Source: CAG-882 sp050874385
GTDB taxonomy: Bacteria; Bacillota; Clostridia; Lachnospirales; Lachnospiraceae
Assembly (NCBI GenBank): GCA_050874385.1
Contig: JBNMKO010000080.1
Coordinates: 1 to 15,388, forward strand
Length of the DNA: 15,388 nucleotides
Direction: 5' to 3'
The notes beneath the pieces were generated by a model. The model did no database searches, was not told where the DNA came from, and worked only from the letters and a program-made list of their open reading frames with translations. The number at the start of each line of letters is the position of its first letter. Positions within the stretch are counted from its first letter, which is position 1. Of this stretch, positions 1-6,230 are shown piece by piece. The position numbers were made by a program, and so were the translations under genes.

Positions 1-15
1 CATTATGCTATCCTT
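1..15 (-). other. Shine-Dalgarno site and start codon of the next gene, probably dnaJ
   Basis: The first three bases are CAT, so the minus strand ends in ATG exactly at the window edge. Seven bases before it is AAGGA (positions 11-15), a good Shine-Dalgarno sequence with normal spacing. In Bacillota the gene after hrcA-grpE-dnaK is usually dnaJ, so I infer that this is the dnaJ start. None of the protein is visible, so the identity rests only on gene order. Confidence 0.5.
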
Positions 16-42
16 GATATATTTTTCACATTACACTCAAAC

Positions 43-73
43 AGAGTGAATGACTTCCAAAGCCATTCACTCT
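43..73 (-). terminator. Hairpin between dnaK and the next gene; weak or leaky terminator or processing stem
   Basis: Bases 43-56 pair with 60-73 on the minus-strand RNA. This gives 14 continuous pairs (one G-U) closing a 3-base loop. The stem is strong, but on the minus strand it is followed by GUUUGAGUG rather than a U-run, so it is a poor intrinsic terminator for dnaK transcripts. On the plus strand it is followed by a T-rich tract (74-86), so it could stop antisense transcription. It lies in the roughly 190-base gap between dnaK and the next start codon and could reduce or stabilise downstream mRNA. Confidence 0.55.
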
Positions 74-122
74 ATTTATTTTTATTGCACATGCAAACTA
101 TTTAACACTATAAAACTTGCTC

Positions 123-154
123 ATATCAGAAGAAGTACAAGCCACTTCTGATAT
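123..154 (-). other. Second hairpin 3' of dnaK
   Basis: ATATCAGAAG at 123-132 pairs perfectly with CTTCTGATAT at 145-154 across a 12-base loop. No U-run follows on either strand, so this is not a canonical terminator. It sits 42 bases after the dnaK stop codon and upstream of the longer stem at 43-73. A role as an mRNA 3'-end stabiliser or processing site is inference. Confidence 0.4.
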
Positions 155-195
155 TACTATACAGTCTTTCCAAAGTTTGCAGACACCGTATTATA

Positions 196-2076
196 TTATA
201 CCTCTTTGTAATCGCCGTCAACAACATCATCGCCATAATTGTTGGAAGATGTGCTCTGCTGTCCGCCCATGTTGCTCATGTCAGGACCTGCTCCGGCAGC
301 ACCTGCACTGCCCTGAGCCTGCTCATACATCTTAGCAAATACAGGCTGTGCTGTGTTCATGAGCTTCTCCTTTGCAGCCTTAATCTCATCGATATCGCTG
401 TCAGACATGCTCTCTGCATTTGTTCTGTCAAGGATTGCTCTCAAAGCCTTAATCTCGTTCTCAATGCTCTCCTTCTCGGATGCGCTGATCTTGTCGCCAA
501 CCTCGTCAAGAGCCTTCTGTGTCTGGAATGCCATTGAGTCAGCATCATTGCGGGCATCAATGCCTTCCTTACGCTTCTTATCCTGTGCCTCGAACTCGGC
601 AGCTTCCTTTACAGCCTTATCTATATCTGCATCGGACATGTTAGAACCGGATGTGATTGTGATGTGCTGCTCCTTGCCTGTGCCAAGGTCCTTAGCTGAT
701 ACATTAACGATACCGTTTGCATCGATATCGAATGTAACCTCAATCTTAGGTATTCCTCTTGGAGCCGGAGCGATTCCGTCAAGTCTGAACTCGCCGAGAA
801 GCTTGTTATCTCTTGCGAACTGTCTCTCACCCTGTACAACCCTGATATCTACTGCGCTCTGGTTATCTGCTGCTGTTGAGAATACCTCGCTCTTCTTAGC
901 CGGAATAGTTGTATTTCTCTCAATAAGTCTTGTAGCAACACCGCCCATTGTCTCGATTGAGAGTGAAAGAGGTGTTACATCGAGAAGAAGGATATCACCG
1001 GCAGCCGCATCTCCTGCAAGCTTACCACCCTGAATGGAAGCACCGATAGCTACACACTCATCTGGGTTAAGTGACTTACTTGGCTCCTTGCCTGTGAGCT
1101 GACGAACCTTATCCTGTACAGCCGGAATACGTGTAGAACCACCTACAAGCAATACCTTTGTGAGCTCTGATGTGGAAATACCAGCATCTCTAAGTGCGTT
1201 CTGAACAGGGATTGCTGTTCTCTCAACAAGGTCATGTGTGAGCTCATCGAACTTAGCTCTTGTGAGGTTCATATCAAAATGCTTAGGACCATCTGCTGTC
1301 GCTGTGATGAATGGAAGGTTGATATTTGTTGTTGTAGCTGTTGAGAGTTCCTTCTTAGCCTTCTCTGCTGCTTCCTTAAATCTCTGGAGAGCCATCTTAT
1401 CGTTTGAAAGGTCTACACCCTCATTCTTCTTGAACTCGGAAAGCATGTAGTCTGTAATTCTCTGGTCGAAGTCATCTCCACCTAACTGCTTATCACCGTT
1501 GGTAGCCAAAACCTCGATAACGCCATCACCGATATCAATGATAGATACATCGAATGTACCACCACCAAGGTCATATACCATAATCTTCTGCTCCTGCTCA
1601 TTGTCAAGACCATAAGCAAGTGCTGCTGCTGTAGGCTCGTTGATAATTCTCTTTACATCAAGACCTGCAATCTTACCTGCATCCTTTGTTGCCTGACGCT
1701 CTGCATCGTTGAAGTAAGCAGGAACAGTGATAACTGCCTCTGTTACCTTCTCACCAAGATAGCTCTCTGCATCAGCCTTGAGCTTCTGGAGTATCATCGC
1801 TGAAATCTCCTGTGGTGTGTACTTCTTATCATCTATTGTTACCTTGTAGTCTGTACCCATATGTCTCTTGATTGAGGAGATTGTCTTCTCTGCGTTGGTA
1901 ACTGCCTGACGCTTAGCAGGCTCACCTACAAGTCTCTCTCCTGTCTTTGTAAATGCTACTATTGACGGTGTTGTACGAACACCCTCTGTATTGGCGATAA
2001 CCTCCGGCTTACCACCTTCCATAACTGCTACGCATGAATTTGTTGTTCCTAAATCAATACCAATAATCTTACTCAT
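196..2076 (-). CDS. dnaK: Molecular chaperone DnaK (Hsp70)
   Basis: This is the 626-residue cytosolic Hsp70, which uses ATP hydrolysis to bind and release unfolded peptides together with DnaJ and GrpE. The nucleotide-binding domain fills about residues 1-360. It has the phosphate-1 motif IGIDLGTTNS (5-14), the VPAYFNDAERQATKDAG segment (118-134), phosphate-2 DLGGGT (169-174) and the adenosine motif LLVGGSTR (309-316). The interdomain linker DILLLDVTPLSLS is at 361-373, followed by the substrate-binding domain and a flexible Gly/Ser/Asn-rich tail. The length is normal for Bacillota. The ATG is well supported: AGGAGG lies at 2085-2090, 8 bases upstream. It follows grpE after 55 bases in the CIRCE-controlled operon. 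No internal promoter is obvious in that gap. Confidence 0.98.
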   Translation of the reverse strand: MSKIIGIDLGTTNSCVAVMEGGKPEVIANTEGVRTTPSIVAFTKTGERLVGEPAKRQAVTNAEKTISSIKRHMGTDYKVTIDDKKYTPQEISAMILQKLKADAESYLGEKVTEAVITVPAYFNDAERQATKDAGKIAGLDVKRIINEPTAAALAYGLDNEQEQKIMVYDLGGGTFDVSIIDIGDGVIEVLATNGDKQLGGDDFDQRITDYMLSEFKKNEGVDLSNDKMALQRFKEAAEKAKKELSTATTTNINLPFITATADGPKHFDMNLTRAKFDELTHDLVERTAIPVQNALRDAGISTSELTKVLLVGGSTRIPAVQDKVRQLTGKEPSKSLNPDECVAIGASIQGGKLAGDAAAGDILLLDVTPLSLSIETMGGVATRLIERNTTIPAKKSEVFSTAADNQSAVDIRVVQGERQFARDNKLLGEFRLDGIAPAPRGIPKIEVTFDIDANGIVNVSAKDLGTGKEQHITITSGSNMSDADIDKAVKEAAEFEAQDKKRKEGIDARNDADSMAFQTQKALDEVGDKISASEKESIENEIKALRAILDRTNAESMSDSDIDEIKAAKEKLMNTAQPVFAKMYEQAQGSAGAAGAGPDMSNMGGQQSTSSNNYGDDVVDGDYKEV

Positions 2077-2131
2077 ATTATTTTCCTCCTGATATTATAT
2101 GAAATCTAATACTTCCTGTTGCCTTTAATTA

Positions 2132-2797
2132 TTAATTTGCTACCTTAACCATACTGTGGCGAACCACACTGTCACGGTATGTGTAGCCCTTCTGGAATAC
2201 CTCGACGATTATGTTCTCTCCCACATTCTCATCATCCACATGCATCACCGCATTGTGAAGGTTAGGGTCGAACTCCTTATCAAGCGCCTCGATTTCCTTA
2301 ACTCCTGCATCCTCAAGCTGCTTTACAAGCTGCTTATATATCTTATCCATACCATCGACAAAAGGCTCTGTCTTCTGCTCCTCAGATACGGTTGCAAGAC
2401 CCCTTTCAAAACTGTCTATGACAGGTAAAAGCTTCTCAATAATGTTCTTAGCTCCCACCTCGAACATCGCTGTCTTTTCCTTCTCTGTTCTCTTGCGGTA
2501 ATTGTCAAACTCTGCAAGAGTTCTTCGATACTGGTCGGTCAGCTCGTCAATCTTCTGGTCTTTCTTATCTTTCTTTTCCTTTTCTTCCTTTCCGAAAAAG
2601 CCTTTTTTCTTGACCTCTCCGTTATCTGCCGCATCGGAAGTCTCCTCAGTGCTCTCAGCCTGTGCTGTGTCATCTGACTCAACTGTCACATCCTCAACGG
2701 CATCATTGTTGTCTTTATTATCTTCATTGGTAGAAGTGGTGTTCTTAATCTCCTCCTCGGAAATATTGTCCTTCTTCTCCTCAAACTGTTCTGCCAT
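2132..2797 (-). CDS. grpE: Nucleotide exchange factor GrpE
   Basis: GrpE opens the DnaK nucleotide-binding domain to release ADP and works as a dimer in the cytosol. The 221-residue protein has a low-complexity N-terminus rich in Asp, Glu, Thr and Lys (about 1-85), presumably disordered. The family core follows: a long helix with the conserved AEFDNYRKRTEKEK segment (about 95-108), then a C-terminal beta domain ending with GYTYRDSVVRHSMVKVAN, the typical GrpE C-terminus. The acidic, lysine-rich extension makes it slightly longer than many homologues. It starts 15 bases after the hrcA stop with GGAG at 2803-2806, which suggests translation coupled to hrcA. Confidence 0.96.
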   Translation of the reverse strand: MAEQFEEKKDNISEEEIKNTTSTNEDNKDNNDAVEDVTVESDDTAQAESTEETSDAADNGEVKKKGFFGKEEKEKKDKKDQKIDELTDQYRRTLAEFDNYRKRTEKEKTAMFEVGAKNIIEKLLPVIDSFERGLATVSEEQKTEPFVDGMDKIYKQLVKQLEDAGVKEIEALDKEFDPNLHNAVMHVDDENVGENIIVEVFQKGYTYRDSVVRHSMVKVAN

Positions 2798-2812
2798 CTG
2801 TTCTCCGCCTTT

Positions 2813-3862
2813 CTAACTATCTTTGAATTTAGAATCGAGCTGAACCTTAATGCTCTTTAATGCCTCGACTACCTTTTCGTAATCCATTCGCTTAGGTCCA
2901 ACAATTCCAATGGTTCCCTTCACACCCTCATCAAGCTCATAGGTTGCTGTCACAACACTGCAATCCTTCATTGTCTGAATTGGTGTCTCATTGCCAATGT
3001 ATATCTGTATACCTGTGTCATCATCCTTGTTGAGTGCGTCATTTACAAGCTGCGTGAGCTCTTTCTTCTCCTCAAATGTTGAGATAAGCTCGCTCGCCTT
3101 TGACTGCGTGGACAATTCCGGATATTTAAAAATATTCGTCGCACCGCTAGTGTATATCTGAAGGTCATCAGGCGACCCTGCCACCTCAGCCACCGCATCA
3201 AGTATATCCCGGATGAGCCTTGAATACTCACCCGCCTGACCGGTAAGCTTTGAGATAAGTGTCAAATTAATCTCCTCAACTGTCAGCCCGTTAAGACTGC
3301 TGTTCAAAAGAAGATTAAGCTTCAACAAAGTCTCGTTGTCAAGCTCTGTGTCAACCTGAATAATCTTGTTCTTGATAAGATTACCATCTGTCACAATAAC
3401 CATAAGTATCTGCCCCGGCTCAACCTGCGAAAGCTGTATAAACTTGAGCCTGTTGCCTGTGTACTTAGGCGCCGTGACAAGTGTTGCATAGTTGGTGTTG
3501 TCGGCAAGCGTCTTTGCCACATTCTGCAAAAGCGTCTCAACCTTATCCACCTTGTCAAGAAGCATATCCTGCATTTTCAGAAGCTCATGCTCCTTATCAT
3601 CAAGCTCCTGCTTCTTGTCTGCCATCATTCTGTCCACATACAACCTGTAACCTGCATCGGAAGGTATCCTTCCCGCCGAGGTGTGCGGCTGAATGATGTA
3701 ACCAAGCTCCTCAAGGTCAGCCATCTCATTTCTGATTGTCGCTGAACTTAAATTCAAGTCCGTGTACTTTGAAATCGTCCTTGAACCTACCGGTTCGCCT
3801 GTCTCAAGATAGTTGCGGATGATTGCCTCTAATATCTTAACTTTTCTATCGTCAAGTTCCAT
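2813..3862 (-). CDS. hrcA: Heat-inducible transcription repressor HrcA
   Basis: HrcA binds CIRCE operators and represses class I heat-shock genes. Its activity depends on GroEL, so misfolded proteins lift repression. The N-terminal winged helix is clear: RKVKILEAIIRNYLETGEPV, then SSATIRNEMADLEELGYI and the conserved TSAGRIPSDAGYRLYVD. A GAF-like middle domain follows, with the C-terminal IGIVGPKRMDYEKV motif. I place the start at the ATG at 3862, giving 349 residues, because AGGAGG (3866-3871) sits just upstream. A longer reading from GTG at 3889 would begin inside the CIRCE operator and would translate the ribosome-binding site. It is the first gene of the operon and so autoregulated through the CIRCE at 3883-3909. 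Confidence 0.97.
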   Translation of the reverse strand: MELDDRKVKILEAIIRNYLETGEPVGSRTISKYTDLNLSSATIRNEMADLEELGYIIQPHTSAGRIPSDAGYRLYVDRMMADKKQELDDKEHELLKMQDMLLDKVDKVETLLQNVAKTLADNTNYATLVTAPKYTGNRLKFIQLSQVEPGQILMVIVTDGNLIKNKIIQVDTELDNETLLKLNLLLNSSLNGLTVEEINLTLISKLTGQAGEYSRLIRDILDAVAEVAGSPDDLQIYTSGATNIFKYPELSTQSKASELISTFEEKKELTQLVNDALNKDDDTGIQIYIGNETPIQTMKDCSVVTATYELDEGVKGTIGIVGPKRMDYEKVVEALKSIKVQLDSKFKDS

Positions 3863-3882
3863 CTGCCTCCTACCTTTCTTTA

Positions 3883-3909
3883 TTAGCACTCCTTGTATTT
3901 GAGTGCTAA
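3883..3909 (-). promoter_or_regulatory. CIRCE operator (HrcA binding site)
   Basis: TTAGCACTC (3883-3891), nine bases, then GAGTGCTAA (3901-3909). This is a perfect 9-9-9 match to the CIRCE consensus. It lies between the promoter and the hrcA ribosome-binding site, so it is at the very 5' end of the transcript, the standard position for HrcA repression. Confidence 0.97.
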
Positions 3910-3925
3910 CATTTTTGATATACTA

Positions 3926-3954
3926 AAAATAGCACTCCTTTATATATTTGTCAA
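3926..3954 (-). promoter_or_regulatory. Vegetative (sigma-A type) promoter of hrcA-grpE-dnaK
   Basis: On the minus strand, TTGACA (3949-3954) is followed by a 17-base spacer and TATTTT (3926-3931). The predicted transcription start is near 3919, about ten bases before the CIRCE. The region upstream (3955-4020) is very A/T-rich and could act as an UP element. An extra CIRCE half-site overlaps the spacer and the -10 hexamer. Confidence 0.85.
3930..3937 (-). promoter_or_regulatory. Orphan third CIRCE half-site inside the hrcA promoter
   Basis: TAGCACTC at 3930-3937 repeats eight of the nine bases of the left CIRCE half-site. On the minus strand it reads GAGTGCTA and runs into the -10 hexamer. 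With the right half of the real CIRCE (3901-3908) it forms an inverted repeat with a 21-base centre. It may be a secondary HrcA contact or the relic of a second CIRCE. The match itself is seen directly; function is inference. Confidence 0.5.
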
Positions 3955-4117
3955 CAAGAATTTTCAAATTTATTCTTATTTTATAATTATTCCATTTAGT
4001 TTATTTTTTTATCAAAATAAAATCAAGCTAATCATATATTGGCAATCCGCTTTACTTCCCACTCATAACGCTATTTGCCATTATCACAGCGCATCAGAAA
4101 AACTTCCTTAACAATGT

Positions 4118-4156
4118 AAAAAGCCGCATACGGAACAAATAGTCCCATATACGGCT
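4118..4156 (-). terminator. Intrinsic terminator of the small ABC transporter operon
   Basis: On the minus-strand RNA, 4142-4156 pairs with 4122-4136 over 15 uninterrupted pairs (including G-U) with a 5-base loop, followed by UUUU. It begins 33 bases after the permease stop codon. No T-run follows on the plus strand, so it is one-directional. It separates the ABC operon from the heat-shock promoter. Confidence 0.9.
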
Positions 4157-4188
4157 GGCGCATAACTAATCCCAATCACATCCTATTT

Positions 4189-4956
4189 TTACAGACTAAC
4201 ATGCTTTTCAAGCAGCTGTGCTGTCGCCACAACCGCGCCCACAATTATAATAAGGAAAAGCATGGTGCAAGGCAAGTCAGAAACCACAACCTGTGTAAAG
4301 CTCTCTGGATATTCGTATAGTCTTGGAAGAAGTTCCCCTATTTTGCCTATTCCTACAAGCATCGCTATGTACAAAACAACACTTATCAATCCCTTTATCT
4401 TCTTATTTTGAAGTACGGTTGCTGTTGCGGTCACGCTCATATATGCCAATGTCACAGCCATAAAGAAATTTACAAGGAATTTTAAAATCATGGCAAGCAT
4501 ACTGTAAAGAATATGTACCGTGTCTACTCCGAGCATCGACATCATGTCCGCTATAGCCTCAAGCATGCTAAACTCCTGCTCCCACATATCAGCAAGAACT
4601 TTCCAGTCAATCATTCCAAGTATAATCAGTACCGCAAGAACAATAGCCCCATTTAAAAAAGTATACAAAAGCTTGGAGCCTATTATCTTTATGGCGCTGT
4701 TCGGTGTCATAAACACGAGATAGCTGGTCTTACTCGACAATTCCCTGCTGTATGTGACCACACCCATTATAAATACCATAAAAAAACACACAAGCGCCGC
4801 CATAACCAGAAACCATGAGCCTGCAAATGCCTTGTTTCTGTCTTCTGCAATAAAGCTCGCATACATAAAGTATAGCTGAGCCGCCAGTATTATTCCGCCC
4901 ATCGCAGCCATGCCATAAAGATTTTTGCGAAATTCATATTTTATCAGTTTTAACAT
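4189..4956 (-). CDS. ABC-2 type transporter permease, 6 TM
   Basis: This is a 255-residue hydrophobic protein with six likely membrane helices, at about 15-35, 48-68, 93-114, 150-178, 187-204 and 228-247. It starts with MLKLIKYEFRKNLYG, the amphipathic N-terminus typical of ABC-2 exporter permeases, and has the ELSSKTSYLVFMTPNS turn between helices 2 and 3 common in the YtrC/BcrB-like group. It presumably dimerises and works with the ATPase 15 bases upstream in the same operon. GGGGGAG (4961-4967) supports the ATG. The substrate cannot be read from sequence. Antimicrobial peptide or lipid-linked export is possible by family resemblance only. No extracytoplasmic binding protein is adjacent. 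Confidence 0.85.
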   Translation of the reverse strand: MLKLIKYEFRKNLYGMAAMGGIILAAQLYFMYASFIAEDRNKAFAGSWFLVMAALVCFFMVFIMGVVTYSRELSSKTSYLVFMTPNSAIKIIGSKLLYTFLNGAIVLAVLIILGMIDWKVLADMWEQEFSMLEAIADMMSMLGVDTVHILYSMLAMILKFLVNFFMAVTLAYMSVTATATVLQNKKIKGLISVVLYIAMLVGIGKIGELLPRLYEYPESFTQVVVSDLPCTMLFLIIIVGAVVATAQLLEKHVSL

Positions 4957-4971
4957 TTTTCTCCCCCATTC

Positions 4972-5658
4972 CTATGAATATATACTCTTGTATATATCGA
5001 CAATCGACTTGTCATACTCATGGCGCAGCGTCTGTACATCTCCCTGCCGCACCACGCTTCCCCTCTTGATAAACACAGCATAATCAATTATTTTCTCAAG
5101 CTCATCCACCAAATGGCTTGAAAGTACGAAGGAGCGCTGACCGTCCACGCTGTCCATGATAATCTTTATTATCCTGTCCCTCGCAATTATATCTATACCG
5201 TTTAACGGCTCATCAAGCATAATCAGCCGGCTGTCCCTTGACAAGGTTGCGGCAATCTTTAGCTTTGCCAACATTCCCGACGACATCTTGTTAGCTTTCT
5301 GCTTCATATCAAGCTCCAGCTCCTCCAACAGACCCTTGTATTTTTCCATCGAAAAATCCTCAAAGAAATCCTGATAATATTTTCCGATATCCATACAGTT
5401 CATATATGGATAAAAGCAGCTCTCCGTCGGCATGTACGCGATATGCTTTTTTGACTCAATACCTATCGGCGTTCCCTCATACAAAATAGTTCCCGATGTC
5501 TGCCTTGTAAGCCCCGCTATCATCTTCATAAGGGTTGTCTTACCGCTTCCGTTAGGTCCGAGCAGCGCGTATATGCGCCCAGCCTCAATATTCATCGTTA
5601 TACTCTCAACCGCCGTGACGGTCATATATTTCTTCTTTAAATCCTTAATCTCAATCAT
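4972..5658 (-). CDS. ABC transporter ATP-binding protein (YtrB/BcrA-like)
   Basis: This is a 228-residue cytosolic ATPase that powers the adjacent permease. Walker A is GPNGSGKT (34-41), the signature region is MSSGM (125-129), Walker B is LIMLDEP (145-151) and the switch histidine is in LSSH (H182). The signature is MSSGM rather than LSGGQ. The Q-loop position reads AYMPTES (74-80) with Thr/Glu where Gln is usual. Both deviations occur in exporter-type ATPases of the YtrB kind. GGGGG (5663-5667) precedes the ATG. Unlike many ytr operons, no GntR-type regulator gene sits upstream. A tandem direct repeat at 5714-5751 may be the control site instead. It is the first gene of a two-gene operon with its own terminator at 4118-4156. 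Confidence 0.9.
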   Translation of the reverse strand: MIEIKDLKKKYMTVTAVESITMNIEAGRIYALLGPNGSGKTTLMKMIAGLTRQTSGTILYEGTPIGIESKKHIAYMPTESCFYPYMNCMDIGKYYQDFFEDFSMEKYKGLLEELELDMKQKANKMSSGMLAKLKIAATLSRDSRLIMLDEPLNGIDIIARDRIIKIIMDSVDGQRSFVLSSHLVDELEKIIDYAVFIKRGSVVRQGDVQTLRHEYDKSIVDIYKSIYS

Positions 5659-5673
5659 ATATCCCCCATTAAA

Positions 5674-5702
5674 ATTGTATCTACAGCACTTCCGTAAATT
5701 GT
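5674..5702 (-). promoter_or_regulatory. Possible activator-dependent promoter of the small ABC operon
   Basis: TACAAT (5674-5679 on the minus strand) is a good -10 hexamer, with the predicted start near 5667, just before the ribosome-binding site. The -35 position at a 17-base spacing reads ACAATT (5697-5702), a poor match to TTGACA. A good -10 with a poor -35 and a tandem repeat just upstream fits activation by a DNA-binding protein, but this is inference. Confidence 0.4.
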
Positions 5703-5713
5703 CGCATATAGCA

Positions 5714-5751
5714 GCTTTTACATTTTAAGATATTGCTTTACATTAAAAGAT
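5714..5751. repeat. Tandem direct repeat, 21-base period, candidate operator
   Basis: GCTTTTACATTTTAAGAT (5714-5731) and GCTTTACATTAAAAGAT (5735-5751) align with one gap and two mismatches. Their starts are 21 bases apart, two turns of B-DNA, so a dimeric regulator could bind both copies on the same face. The copies lie between the PilZ-gene terminator and the candidate promoter of the small ABC operon, at roughly -56 and -76 relative to the predicted start. Confidence 0.55.
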
Positions 5752-5770
5752 GCATTATTTTTTAATTGCT

Positions 5771-5808
5771 ATAAAACAAATTGTGCCCTGCCTATAAAAG
5801 CAGGACAC
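5771..5808 (-). terminator. Intrinsic terminator after the PilZ gene
   Basis: On the minus strand GTGTCCTGC (5800-5808) pairs over nine positions (one G-U) with GCAGGGCAC (5783-5791) around an 8-base loop, followed by AATTTGTTTTA. The U-tract is interrupted, so efficiency is probably moderate. It closes the queA-PilZ unit before the small ABC operon. Confidence 0.75.
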
Positions 5809-5844
5809 ATACCGGAAAGCATGGCATGTCATGCTCCACTATCT

Positions 5845-6204
5845 CTAATTTTCAGACACTATCTGATAAACATCAATCTTAAACTGGTCATTCGCACTTA
5901 TTCCTACAAAACGGCAGCCATATAATGTCTCTTCCTCACCCAAATTTTCCATTCTGACAATCTCGATGACAGTGTCAAAAGACTCCTTTGTCCATAAAAC
6001 AACCTTCGTATCGTAAAACGAATTGAGTGCAAGCCTCTCTTTAGTCCTGAAAGCCATTCCATCCTTGGAAATATTTACAACGCTTACTTCAAACTCGTCC
6101 TCTTTAAGCCCAACTGTCACAGGGTTATCAGTAACCTTTTGAAGCTTAATTTTCACATTAATTCCCATTCTTCTTGACTTTCTCTTTTCTTGAACGTCCG
6201 ACAT
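5845..6204 (-). CDS. PilZ domain protein (candidate c-di-GMP receptor)
   Basis: This is a 119-residue stand-alone PilZ domain. Both c-di-GMP binding motifs are present: RxxxR as RKSRR (residues 8-12) near the N-terminus, and the (D/N)xSxxG motif as NISKDG in the VVNISKDGMAF strand near residue 45. The rest is predicted beta barrel with no transmembrane segment or second output domain, so it probably acts by binding a partner. It begins 26 bases after the queA stop and shares its transcription unit, but the output pathway (motility, adhesion, polysaccharide) cannot be read from this window. The start has GGAGG 8 bases upstream. An overlapping ATGTAATG puts an immediate start-stop just before the real ATG. 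Confidence 0.85.
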   Translation of the reverse strand: MSDVQEKRKSRRMGINVKIKLQKVTDNPVTVGLKEDEFEVSVVNISKDGMAFRTKERLALNSFYDTKVVLWTKESFDTVIEIVRMENLGEEETLYGCRFVGISANDQFKIDVYQIVSEN

Positions 6205-6230
6205 TACATAATCCTCCCTGTTATTTTATG

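Noticed and set aside
353..1033. A 226-codon open frame on the plus strand opposite dnaK
   Set aside because: It is fully antisense to a clearly coding, highly conserved gene, its product is Ser/Leu/Ala-rich with no recognisable motif, and it has no ribosome-binding site or promoter.
3863..3889. A GTG start adding nine residues to HrcA
   Set aside because: It would start inside the CIRCE operator and translate the AGGAGG site that serves the downstream ATG at 3862.
3955..4117. A hidden small gene between the hrcA promoter and the ABC terminator
   Set aside because: The segment is A/T-rich with no ribosome-binding site in front of any frame. It is best explained as spacer with a possible UP element.
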